This document shows, one piece after another, positions 53,010 to 61,289 of a DNA stretch of 64,000 bases (positions are counted from its first letter, which is position 1; each line of letters starts with the position of its first letter). The stretch is from Kordiimonadaceae bacterium UBA4441 (lineage in GTDB: Bacteria > Pseudomonadota > Alphaproteobacteria > Sphingomonadales > Emcibacteraceae): the NCBI GenBank assembly GCA_002390425.1, contig DGPL01000045.1, positions 44,534 to 108,533 on the forward strand. The letters are read 5' to 3'. Below the pieces are notes generated by a model. That model saw only the letters and a program-made list of their open reading frames with translations, was not told the origin of the DNA and ran no database searches. The position numbers and the translations under genes are program-made.

Positions 53010-54701
53010 TTAGGATGTTACATCTTGTAATATGACCTGTCCATCATCAACATCACCTGCGGTATATTTTAAGGATTTCCTAAGTTCAACTTCAAATTCT
53101 CTGCTCTCAATAGTCGAAACAACATACCAGTTTGTTATGGTTTCTTCTGCTGAAATTGAAAGCGTCATATACCCTCGTCCCTTAATATTTGCGAGTGCCA
53201 TATGATCTAGATGATCATAATAAGCTTGTTCTACTTCTTTGACTTTTGGTAACCGATCACCGCGGCCTGGCGAAGTGATACCTTGTACGGCAAATTCTGC
53301 GCCATAATGTTGTCCACCCATTTTATCCGTTAACGACATCGCCCACGCGCAATGCGTATCACCTGTCAACACAATCGGATTACCATCATATTTTTCAAAC
53401 ATATTATAAACACGACGCCTTGCCGGCTGATAGCCGTCCCAAGCATCAGGATTATAAAACCCGCCGTATTCTCTTGCGACTTTCATACTGAGCTGCTCAC
53501 CTTCAGGAAAACTTTTCATTTCTTCCTTAGTAAAAACATTATCAAGTGGTGGTTCAGGGCGATAACTCATAATAATTTGCTGCCCTAATATCTGCCATGG
53601 CACTTTTCTATTGGCCGAAGATTTCAACGTTTGGTCAAGCCATTTTTCTTGTTCTTCGCCCAGTAACGATCTTTCTTCGGTTTCAAGTCTTTTATGAAAT
53701 CCTGCATAATCCGGGTTTCCCCGTTCATCCATTTCAACATCAAGACCATATTCAAGTGGACGTTCACGACCAACGACACGTGTATCAAGCATCGCTAATG
53801 TTGCCATATCACCAAATTCAAATGATCTGACTGTCGGCAAATTACTATCCGTTACTCGGACTGGCATCCATTCCATATAAGCTTTGGTCGCATTTCGTCT
53901 ACGAGGCGCCCATTCCCCTTCACTCGCGTCATGATTTTCCGCGCCCGTCGCATAAGCATTATTGGCAAATTCATGATCATCCCATGTACAGATAAACGGA
54001 TATTTTCTATGTACTTCTTGTAAATCTTCATCTGAACGGTAAAGCGCATAACGACGGCGATAATCAGATAATGATTTAATTTCGTGCGGCGGGTCAACAA
54101 GACGCCCCAATTCTTCGGCTTTGGGAGATTGATACCTACCAACCTGATACTCATAAATATAATCCCCTAAATGAATAACAGCATCATAAGGGCCACTTTC
54201 CGCAATCGCACGGTATCCATTAAAATACCCCCATGGATAATTTGAACAAGAGGCGACCGCAAATTTAAGCGGTTCTTTGCCGCTATCTTTTAAAGTCTTG
54301 GTTTCACCTGTAACAGATGTACTATTTCCGACACTGAAACGGTAATAATAACGTGTACCGGGCTCCAACCCTGCGACATCTTCTTTAACCGTATAATCCC
54401 GGTCATGGTTTGTAATGAATGATCCTTCATTGACAATATGTGTAAAATTCTCATCCGCTGAAATTTGCCAATTGACCGCAATATCACCTTTATAATTATC
54501 CTCATTCGGTGTTACCCGGGTCCAGATGATCACTTTCTTCTGTAAAGGGTCACCGCTTGCAACACCATGTTTGAATTGAATAGGAATAGTATTTTGTGCA
54601 CTCGCCATATTCGTTGACGTGCCGGTGACGACAACCGCAGCACCAGCAGGAATGACTTTTAGTATTTTTCTTCGGTTAATTTTTAGCTTTTCATTCTTCA
54701 T
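53010..54701 (-). CDS. phoD: alkaline phosphatase D family metallophosphatase
   Basis: 563 residues. Twin-arginine signal: NRRKILKVIPAGAAVVVTG then NMASAQ, so exported folded. N-terminal fibronectin-like domain (about 40-135: IIWTRVTP, LEPGTRYYYRFSVG), then the PhoD metal site: YDAVIHLGDYIYEY, CTWDDHEFANNAY, PIVLTGDTHCAWAMSL. Fe3+/Ca2+ phosphodiesterase/monoesterase that releases phosphate from phospholipids or other esters in the periplasm. Intact; lies between the broken GDSL gene and divergent PepSY-TM gene. Confidence 0.93.
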   Translation of the reverse strand: MKNEKLKINRRKILKVIPAGAAVVVTGTSTNMASAQNTIPIQFKHGVASGDPLQKKVIIWTRVTPNEDNYKGDIAVNWQISADENFTHIVNEGSFITNHDRDYTVKEDVAGLEPGTRYYYRFSVGNSTSVTGETKTLKDSGKEPLKFAVASCSNYPWGYFNGYRAIAESGPYDAVIHLGDYIYEYQVGRYQSPKAEELGRLVDPPHEIKSLSDYRRRYALYRSDEDLQEVHRKYPFICTWDDHEFANNAYATGAENHDASEGEWAPRRRNATKAYMEWMPVRVTDSNLPTVRSFEFGDMATLAMLDTRVVGRERPLEYGLDVEMDERGNPDYAGFHKRLETEERSLLGEEQEKWLDQTLKSSANRKVPWQILGQQIIMSYRPEPPLDNVFTKEEMKSFPEGEQLSMKVAREYGGFYNPDAWDGYQPARRRVYNMFEKYDGNPIVLTGDTHCAWAMSLTDKMGGQHYGAEFAVQGITSPGRGDRLPKVKEVEQAYYDHLDHMALANIKGRGYMTLSISAEETITNWYVVSTIESREFEVELRKSLKYTAGDVDDGQVILQDVTS

Positions 54702-54793
54702 CGTGTCTCTCCATGATTACACATAGCATAAGGTATTTTTCTTATATTTCATAATTAAGTCTTTAGGATGAATTTTTGACTTTACTTTTTAAT

Positions 54794-54842
54794 AATCATT
54801 ATTAATATTAAATTCGATTCTAAGAATGATTATTAATATTAA
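54794..54842. promoter_or_regulatory. two Fur-box-like direct repeats before the PepSY-TM gene
   Basis: AATCATTATTAATATTAA at 54794-54811 and AATGATTATTAATATTAA at 54825-54842, 18 bases each with one difference, spaced 31 bases, close to three helical turns. Both contain the ATNATTAT core of Fur sites. The gene they precede is of a class usually induced by low iron. Confidence 0.6.
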
Positions 54843-54855
54843 TGAGTGCAAAATA

Positions 54856-55986
54856 ATGACTTTTCGCGATTTACTCTATTGGCCACATCTTGTTTGTGGC
54901 GTAACGGCTGGTATTCTAATTTTTATCATGTCTGTTACCGGCGTACTTCTAACCTATGAGCGTCAAATGATATCTTGGGCAGAAGGCGATTATGATCGCA
55001 GCGCCCCAACTGATAAAAAAGCGCTCAGTGTCGATGAAATTCTTATTAAAAATCAACCTTCCTTTGGTGAAAAACCTCTAAGATCTGTGAAAATCGAAAA
55101 TAACCCAGAAGCACCATTGGTGGTTCGTGGCGATGATTATTATTACATAAACCGTTACACAGGTGAAATACTTGGTAACGGACCAAAAGGGGTTAAAGGC
55201 TTCTTTAGCGATATGCGTAGCCTACACAGATGGCTTCTCATGGAGGGTGAAAGTCGCGGAACTGCCCGTATGTTTACAGGCGCGGCAAACTTAATGTTTC
55301 TATTTATTGTTCTTTCAGGAATGTATCTATGGATTCCAAAAGTTATTAACAAAGAAAATATTAAGAAAGTCATATTCTTTAGAAAAACAAAGTCCTCAAG
55401 AGCGCGTGACTTCAATTGGCATAATGTTATGGGCATTTGGTCCGCTATCCCACTTGCAGTCATTATCGCTACGGCTACGGTCTTTTATTATTCTTGGGCC
55501 AATAATCTAGTTTATACCTTGGCTGGCGAAGAACCGCCCGTAAGAGGGCGCGGCGCATCAGATGCTAATGCCCCAACATTCGATCAATTTGTTCCTTTTG
55601 AAAGCATGTTTGATAAAGCGGAAACCATGCGCGAAAACTGGACCACTATCACGATGACTTATTCAAAGCCCACTGATGAAAATATCCGTTTTTCTGTTGA
55701 TACAGGTAATGGTGGTGAACCACATAAAAAAGCCGACCTTTATTTAAGCCGGGCAGATGGTACAACAGCCAAATGGGAACCCTATCAGGATTATTCCGCA
55801 GGCAAACAAGCACGCTTTTATATTCGCTTCCTTCATACGGGTGAAGCAATGGGTATAATAGGGCAAACTATCGCGGGAATTGTATCTCTATTTGCTGCTT
55901 TTCTGGTTTGGACAGGATTAGCGCTCGCTTACCGGAAATATTTAAAACCTGTTTTCAAGAAAAAACGAACCCGGGTAACAACATAA
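54856..55986 (+). CDS. PepSY-associated transmembrane protein, probably iron/siderophore related
   Basis: 376 residues from the ATG at 54856; an upstream ATG at 54826 lies in the Fur-like repeats and is less likely. Four TM segments: CGVTAGILIFIMSVTGVLL near the N-terminus, LMFLFIVLSGMYLW, SAIPLAVIIATATVFYYSW, and TIAGIVSLFAAFLVWTGLAL at the C-terminus, with a large periplasmic part between TM3 and TM4. The first periplasmic part contains PEAPLVVRGDDYYYINRYTGEILG, a PepSY domain. Family members reduce ferric siderophores or accompany TonB systems. Histidines near the helices may bind heme. Confidence 0.85.
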   Translation: MTFRDLLYWPHLVCGVTAGILIFIMSVTGVLLTYERQMISWAEGDYDRSAPTDKKALSVDEILIKNQPSFGEKPLRSVKIENNPEAPLVVRGDDYYYINRYTGEILGNGPKGVKGFFSDMRSLHRWLLMEGESRGTARMFTGAANLMFLFIVLSGMYLWIPKVINKENIKKVIFFRKTKSSRARDFNWHNVMGIWSAIPLAVIIATATVFYYSWANNLVYTLAGEEPPVRGRGASDANAPTFDQFVPFESMFDKAETMRENWTTITMTYSKPTDENIRFSVDTGNGGEPHKKADLYLSRADGTTAKWEPYQDYSAGKQARFYIRFLHTGEAMGIIGQTIAGIVSLFAAFLVWTGLALAYRKYLKPVFKKKRTRVTT

Positions 55987-56040
55987 AATAGTCCAACTTT
56001 CCATTTAGATAATTTCGAATTATTTACACATGCGCTTTCA

Positions 56041-56081
56041 ATATGTATGATCCAATTCATGCGGATCATACATATTTTTTT
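56041..56081 (+). terminator. rho-independent terminator after PepSY-TM gene
   Basis: Perfect 13-bp stem (56041-56053 with 56063-56075), 9-base loop, then T-run to 56081. Confidence 0.85.
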
Positions 56082-56146
56082 ATTCTTACTGTTATTATCA
56101 AATGAAGTTCTGTTTGCTTATGATGCAACCAAAATAAAAGAAAAAC

Positions 56147-56415
56147 TTACCCCAGGAAAAGGAGAATAGCACCGAATGCAGAGCCTAACAATTCGTCTGA
56201 TAATTCTTTTTTTGAATTAAAACAGTATCAAGACCAAAGCTGTGAAAAAGCAGAAGCATGCCGATTAAAAACATTGCAGATGCCATTAATCCGTAATCAT
56301 CCGGAGTAAGTAACCCCATGACAAAAATTGTAATGACCCAATTAATGATCTGCGTTACAAATTTTCCTGCAACTGACCATTTTAATGCTGTTTTAACTTG
56401 GTTTTCTAAGCCCAT
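56147..56415 (-). pseudogene. oligosaccharide flippase (Wzx/PST) N-terminal remnant
   Basis: From ATG 56415 the frame reads TALKWSVAGKFVTQIINWVITIFVMGLLTPDDYGLMASA and FHSFGLDTVLIQKK, the first two helices of a polysaccharide-type flippase, and stops at 56185. A run of seven A (complement of 56207-56213) is one short: with eight A the sequence continues ELSDELLGSAFGAILLFLG before another stop. Flippases are about 480 residues, so some 80% is absent and the gene is dead. Nothing flippase-like follows to the left; the rest was deleted. Confidence 0.7.
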
Positions 56416-56479
56416 ATTTCGCTACTTCTATACTTGTTTGGCAAAGTATATGAAAAATCACTTTATATAAAGTAAACTT

Positions 56480-57664
56480 TTAAGCGATAACTTTCTTAGC
56501 CGACCATATAAATTCATTTCCTGGCTCAGGATTTCTTGAGATCAAATTGGAGGCTATTAATGATAATACTGCAAATCCTGCACCAGCATAAAAGACTAAT
56601 GAAGGATCCGACATCCATATTAATCCAAAAGTAATCGGAATAATTACAGATGCCGTATGATCAATCGTAAAGCTTACGCTCTGAGTGGCCACCATATCTT
56701 CACTATCTGCGATTTTCTGAAAATATGTTTTAATTCCAATGGCAAGGCCAAAGAATAAATGATCAACCACATAAAGAATAGCCGCGACTAAAGCACTTTC
56801 AACCATTGCGTATCCAACAAAAACGATAATCAAACCTACATATTCAATGGTAAGCGCTTTACGTTCGCCAATTGCTTCAATTAATTTACCGAGCAGTGGT
56901 GCAATGACAATATTGGCCGCCTTGTTCAATAAAAAGAGCATGGCTATTTCATCTAGCGTGTAACCAAATTTTTCAACCATCAAATAAGCCGCAAAAACCA
57001 TAAAGATTTGTCGACGGGCCCCTTTTAGAAATGTGAGCAAATAGTAAACCCAATAACGTTTTTTAAGAAAGAGTTTTTTACGTTGCGGTACCACATTTTC
57101 AAATTTTGGGAACAGAAACCAAAGATGCACGACCATTGCAATGCCAAGAGAACCAAAAATGGTATATATCCAAATATAATCCATCTCAAAATATTTATAA
57201 AGCAGCCAAACAACACCGTAAGCAATAAGTCCCGCCGCTGAACTATAGCCAATTACTTGGCCCATAAACGAAGCCGCTTGATTTTTTGGCAGCCACTGTA
57301 AGGTCAAGCTGCTATTGATAGTTTCAAAATAATGAAAGCCAACAGACATAATGAATGTCGTAATAAGAAGCCCTGCGTTGCTCGGAAAAAATCCTGTTAT
57401 CAATACGCCTACGGATAAAAGTCCCAATGAAAGAATAGCAAATGTCTGCTCACGAAGAATAATAAGAACGAAAACTGCAGTAAACGCTAGAAACCCTGGA
57501 ATTTCACGTACGGATTGAAGACTGCCAATATCAAAACCAGAAAATCCAGCTTTTTCTACTGTAAAGTTATTCAGCATTACCTGCCATACGGAAAATACGA
57601 GCGCCATAATTATTGCCATATAAATCAGCGCTAATTTAGCTTTCTTTTGATTTACTTCATCCAT
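56480..57664 (-). CDS. MFS-family transporter
   Basis: 394 residues, about 12 hydrophobic helices with the usual central loop after TM6 (FPKFENVVPQRKKLFLKKRYW). The N-terminal helices VLIIYMAIIMAL-type are unremarkable. A PLLGKLIEAIGERKAL loop is the MFS A-like motif between TM8 and TM9. Acid-rich family assignment is not possible from sequence. Intact among broken neighbours; 54 bp after the Aas-like gene on the same strand. Confidence 0.85.
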   Translation of the reverse strand: MDEVNQKKAKLALIYMAIIMALVFSVWQVMLNNFTVEKAGFSGFDIGSLQSVREIPGFLAFTAVFVLIILREQTFAILSLGLLSVGVLITGFFPSNAGLLITTFIMSVGFHYFETINSSLTLQWLPKNQAASFMGQVIGYSSAAGLIAYGVVWLLYKYFEMDYIWIYTIFGSLGIAMVVHLWFLFPKFENVVPQRKKLFLKKRYWVYYLLTFLKGARRQIFMVFAAYLMVEKFGYTLDEIAMLFLLNKAANIVIAPLLGKLIEAIGERKALTIEYVGLIIVFVGYAMVESALVAAILYVVDHLFFGLAIGIKTYFQKIADSEDMVATQSVSFTIDHTASVIIPITFGLIWMSDPSLVFYAGAGFAVLSLIASNLISRNPEPGNEFIWSAKKVIA

Positions 57665-57718
57665 TTGGATTTACCCTGTTTATTTTTTCGAACATTAACA
57701 GGTTTACTATTAAAAAGC

Positions 57719-59809
57719 TTATATTTTTTCTTTAGCAATTTTCTGTGCGCTTACATAATCAGTTTTGCCCGTTCCTAGGACTGGAATTTCATCAACTGTC
57801 ATGATTGTCTTTGGCGCCATAAGTTCAGAATGACCTTCCAATTTAACACCTTCACGGATCATTTCTTTCGTAAGCTCTTTAAATGTTGAAATTAGTATTA
57901 ACTGTTCGCCTTTTTTATCATCTGGCATTGAAACAACGACATGATCATCATCAGGCCAAAGCTTATTTAAAATTCCTTCTACAGCAGTCAAAGACACCAT
58001 TTCACTAGCAATTTTTGCGAAACGTTTGGCGCGTCCAGAAATTTTGACATAACCCTCATCATCAATTTCAACTATATCACCAGTATCATACCAACCATCC
58101 TTTGGAACTTCTAAAACACCCGGATTTTCGGCACGTAAGTACCCTTTCATTACATTAGGGCCACGCACAATCAACTTCCCGCCCTTCTCAATGCCCGGAA
58201 CCGTTTCTAATTTATATTCTATACCAGGCATAAGTCGTCCAACGGTGCCGCTTCTCGCTTGCATTGCCGTATTCACCGCAAGTACGGGTGATGTTTCAGT
58301 CGCACCATATCCTTCTAGTACGCGAACACCAAACTGTTCTGCCCAAAGTGATTTCGTTTCCGGTTTTAATTTTTCTGCGCCCGCAAAGACATAACGCATG
58401 GAATAAAAATCATACGGATGAGCAAATTTGGCATAACCACTTAAAAAAGTATCTGTGCCGAACATTATCGTTGCATTACTATCATAAACGAGCTCCGGTA
58501 CAATTCGGTAATGAAGCGGCGAAGGATATAAAAAGATTTTTAACCCTGATAAAATTGGTAATAAAAAACCACCCGTTAATCCAAATGAATGAAATATCGG
58601 TAAAGCATTAAAAACACGGTCGCTTGGTGTAAAATCAACCCTTGCACTTAATTGATATCTGTTTGATTGAATGTTCTTATGACTAAGCACAACCCCTTTT
58701 GGTGTGCCTTCAGAACCAGAAGTAAACAGAACCACAGCTTCATCATCAGAAACGGGTTTACCGCTTACAAAATTGTGCATTATGTTTGGCAATAATGATG
58801 CTAATAGCCCAAAAAGCTTGTCGCCAAGACTTATTTCTTCCTTTAAGTTCTCAAGATAACAAATATTCGCATATTCATCTAAAGTCTTAACCGCATCTTC
58901 TAACCCGCCAAGATCAATAAAACGTTTAGCTGTAAGCACCGTTTTAATTTCAGCCGTTTTAAGTGCTGAAACCATATTTCCAACGCCAGTTGAAAAATTA
59001 AGCATGGCAGGAACGCGCCCATAACATAGAAGCGCGAAAAATGTCACCGCTGTTCCGACCGTATTAGGAAGCATAACACCAACGCGCTCTCCTCGTTTAG
59101 TAAACTGAGCTATTTTTCGTCCCAGTACGAAGCTGCCCAATATTAATTTCTTATAATTTAAAGGCGCACGTTCCACATCCTCAAGTACTATATGCCTACT
59201 TCCGTGAATAGCTTTTGCATCGACCAATGCATGAAATAAGGGTCTTTCTATATTACTGGTTTTAAAAATAACATCTGACATAACATCATAAAGCTCTCGC
59301 CCTATAAGTCCGCGTCTTTCTCTGGCACTCAGTCCCTCGGGGACATCAAATTTTACCGGTTCTTGGATATTAATCGAAATTTTTGGAAAAACCCGCCTTC
59401 TTAGAAATCCTTTTAACCTTGAAAATAATGATCTGTCTGCGCCATCTATTCTTATCGGCAAGAGCGGTGCATCAGCGAGGTAGGATATAGTACCCGGCCC
59501 TTCATATACTTTCATAAGCGCCCCTGTAATCGTGATGCGCCCTTCTGGAAAAATTACAACTCGTCTTCCACTTTGCACAGCCTTAATCATTGTTTTTGTG
59601 GACATTGGGTTTGTTGGATCAACGGGTAAAAGATGAAAAAATGTAAATGCGGGGCGTGTCCACCATTTTTCTGCTACATGAGTATTAATGGCATAAGTAA
59701 GCTGATCTGGTAAAAATGCACCAAGAAGAAGTGCATCCAAATAGGATGTGTGATTGGCTATTAATACTGCACCGCGACCTGCTTTCTTATAATTATCAAG
59801 ACCCTTAAT
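57719..59809 (-). CDS. aas: Aas-like acyltransferase + acyl-ACP synthetase, C-terminal two-thirds of a broken LplT-Aas fusion
   Basis: The frame is open back to the stop at 59810-59812. It begins IKGLDNYKKAGRGAVLIANHTSYLDALLLG, the PlsC acyltransferase box (NHTSYLD), then VIFPEGRITITG, and from about residue 240 an AMP-binding domain: VVLFTSGSEGTPKGVVLSH, VLEGYGATETSPVL, DGWYDTGDIVEIDDEGYV. No methionine precedes the NHTSYLD box; the first in-frame start codon is a TTG that already falls inside it, so starting there loses the catalytic His. In many alphaproteobacteria this continues from an LplT-type MFS domain in one ~1140-residue protein that re-acylates lysophospholipids at the inner membrane. 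Here a TAA at 59810 splits them. Confidence 0.82.
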   Translation of the reverse strand: MKGLDNYKKAGRGAVLIANHTSYLDALLLGAFLPDQLTYAINTHVAEKWWTRPAFTFFHLLPVDPTNPMSTKTMIKAVQSGRRVVIFPEGRITITGALMKVYEGPGTISYLADAPLLPIRIDGADRSLFSRLKGFLRRRVFPKISINIQEPVKFDVPEGLSARERRGLIGRELYDVMSDVIFKTSNIERPLFHALVDAKAIHGSRHIVLEDVERAPLNYKKLILGSFVLGRKIAQFTKRGERVGVMLPNTVGTAVTFFALLCYGRVPAMLNFSTGVGNMVSALKTAEIKTVLTAKRFIDLGGLEDAVKTLDEYANICYLENLKEEISLGDKLFGLLASLLPNIMHNFVSGKPVSDDEAVVLFTSGSEGTPKGVVLSHKNIQSNRYQLSARVDFTPSDRVFNALPIFHSFGLTGGFLLPILSGLKIFLYPSPLHYRIVPELVYDSNATIMFGTDTFLSGYAKFAHPYDFYSMRYVFAGAEKLKPETKSLWAEQFGVRVLEGYGATETSPVLAVNTAMQARSGTVGRLMPGIEYKLETVPGIEKGGKLIVRGPNVMKGYLRAENPGVLEVPKDGWYDTGDIVEIDDEGYVKISGRAKRFAKIASEMVSLTAVEGILNKLWPDDDHVVVSMPDDKKGEQLILISTFKELTKEMIREGVKLEGHSELMAPKTIMTVDEIPVLGTGKTDYVSAQKIAKEKI

Positions 59810-60883
59810 TTACACACGATAAAATAATCTGAGTAAAGATCTAATAATTGATTGAATTAGGTCTTGGGGAAGTAATTGACAAATGTAAAGGGCAACAAAA
59901 GCATTCAAAATCGCTATGGTTAGAAAAATTTCCGGCAAAGTAAAATCAAGCATAATTAATGCCATTGCTCCAACGGCAGATCCAACCATAAAAAGACTAT
60001 TTAAAATGTTATGGGCCGCGATAATACGGGAACGCTCTTCTTCCTTACTACCAACTTGCATAATGGTATAAAGCGGCACAATATAAATGCCGCCTGATAC
60101 GGCAATACCAAACAAATCACCTACAACACGCCAATTTGATCCATAAGATAAAAAATCTGACGCACCGCTTAATTCACCTACCATGGAAAGAGCAGGTGTG
60201 ACGACGTTGCCGCTAGCAAAATAAAGATCAATACTAAAGATTGTCATCATAAGGGCCGACAACGGTACAAAACGTGCCGTTACCATCCCTTTAACCAGAC
60301 GATTACATATCAAAAAACCTATGCCAATACCGACGGAAAAAACACAGAGTAAAAGTGTTACAACTTGTTCATCTGATTTAAGAACCTCACTCGCAAAAGT
60401 AGGAAATTGAGCAAGATACGTTGCTCCATAAAACCAAAACCAAGAAATCCCCATAATTGATAAAAATACCGGACGTTTTGCTCTTGCTTTTCCAATAATG
60501 TTAATGGTTTCAGCCATAAAATTATAATTGATTATTAAGTCAGGCGATTTTCCAGCAGAAAGCGGAATTTTTTGTGCAGATAAATAACCACATACCGACA
60601 CAACTAAAACCATTATTGAAACAACACCAACCCCAAAGTCCATCATAATTAATAAACCGCCAGCGATAGTCCCTAGCAATATCGCTAAGAAAGTAGCCAT
60701 GCCAATCAGACCGTTTCCGCCGATTAATTCATCTTCGCGTAAGTGATCAGGCAATATGCCATATTTTATGGGGCCAAAAAAAGCCGATTGCGTTCCCGTC
60801 ATAAACAGGACAAACATTAATACGTATAAATTACCGATGAAAAAGCCAAGTGACCCGATCGCCATCAAGATAATTTCGACCAT
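59810..60883 (-). CDS. LplT-type MFS domain, middle part of broken LplT-Aas fusion
   Basis: 357 residues, hydrophobic, with SAFFGPIKYGILPDHLREDELIGGNG (the LplT signature loop) and TLLLCVFSVGIGIGFLI, MFS helices 3-12. It lacks its first ~95 residues, which are in another frame at 60865-61152. It ends LLRLFYRV at the TAA that separates it from the acyltransferase. Lysophospholipid flipping would need the N-terminal part. Whether it is expressed is doubtful. Confidence 0.78.
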   Translation of the reverse strand: MVEIILMAIGSLGFFIGNLYVLMFVLFMTGTQSAFFGPIKYGILPDHLREDELIGGNGLIGMATFLAILLGTIAGGLLIMMDFGVGVVSIMVLVVSVCGYLSAQKIPLSAGKSPDLIINYNFMAETINIIGKARAKRPVFLSIMGISWFWFYGATYLAQFPTFASEVLKSDEQVVTLLLCVFSVGIGIGFLICNRLVKGMVTARFVPLSALMMTIFSIDLYFASGNVVTPALSMVGELSGASDFLSYGSNWRVVGDLFGIAVSGGIYIVPLYTIMQVGSKEEERSRIIAAHNILNSLFMVGSAVGAMALIMLDFTLPEIFLTIAILNAFVALYICQLLPQDLIQSIIRSLLRLFYRV

Positions 60884-61152
60884 CTTGATTTTTTAACTAA
60901 CGCAGAACGCTCCAGTTTATCTGCATATTGACCAGCCATCGCAGAAAAGAGGAAAAAAGGTAAAATAAATATCCCTGCCGCTATCAAAACAAGCAATGCA
61001 GGATCAAATCCCGCACGTATGCCAACGTCATATGTAATGAGAACAACAAGTGCATTTTTAAAAACATTGTCATTAAATGCACCCAAAAATTGAGTGATAA
61101 ATAACGGCAAAAATCGAGCCGTTTTAAATAAGTGTAACAAAATATCTTGCAT
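60865..61152 (-). CDS. LplT-type MFS domain, N-terminal fragment of broken LplT-Aas fusion
   Basis: 95 residues: KTARFLPLFITQFLGAFNDNVFKNALVVLI is the conserved LplT start (FLGAFNDNxxK), with helices 1-2 following. The frame goes wrong after ERSALVKK at a run of six A (complement of 60889-60894). With seven A it would continue IKMVEIILMAIGS into the 60883 frame. So one missing base breaks the fusion. Confidence 0.8.
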   Translation of the reverse strand: MQDILLHLFKTARFLPLFITQFLGAFNDNVFKNALVVLITYDVGIRAGFDPALLVLIAAGIFILPFFLFSAMAGQYADKLERSALVKKSRWSKLS

Positions 61153-61182
61153 AATACCCCGCTATTTTGTTTGTTATAATCA

Positions 61183-61207
61183 TTGCTAAATATAGCATTT
61201 TTAGCAA
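61183..61207. promoter_or_regulatory. inverted repeat in divergent promoter, possible operator
   Basis: TTGCTAAA (61183-61190), 9 bases, TTTAGCAA (61200-61207): perfect 8-bp arms in the 137-bp gap between the LplT-Aas and MFS genes. The regulator is unknown. Confidence 0.4.
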
Positions 61208-61289
61208 GCTGTTATTCTCTTGTTCGCTCTTAACGGCCATGTTACTTATTTAAAACCGATAATAATAATTACAAGGTCAGGGTAAGATT

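Noticed and set aside
56059..56169. 36-codon ORF with a signal-peptide-like N-terminus on the plus strand
   Set aside because: Its ATG lies in the loop of the terminator at 56041-56081, there is no ribosome site, and it overlaps the flippase remnant on the other strand.
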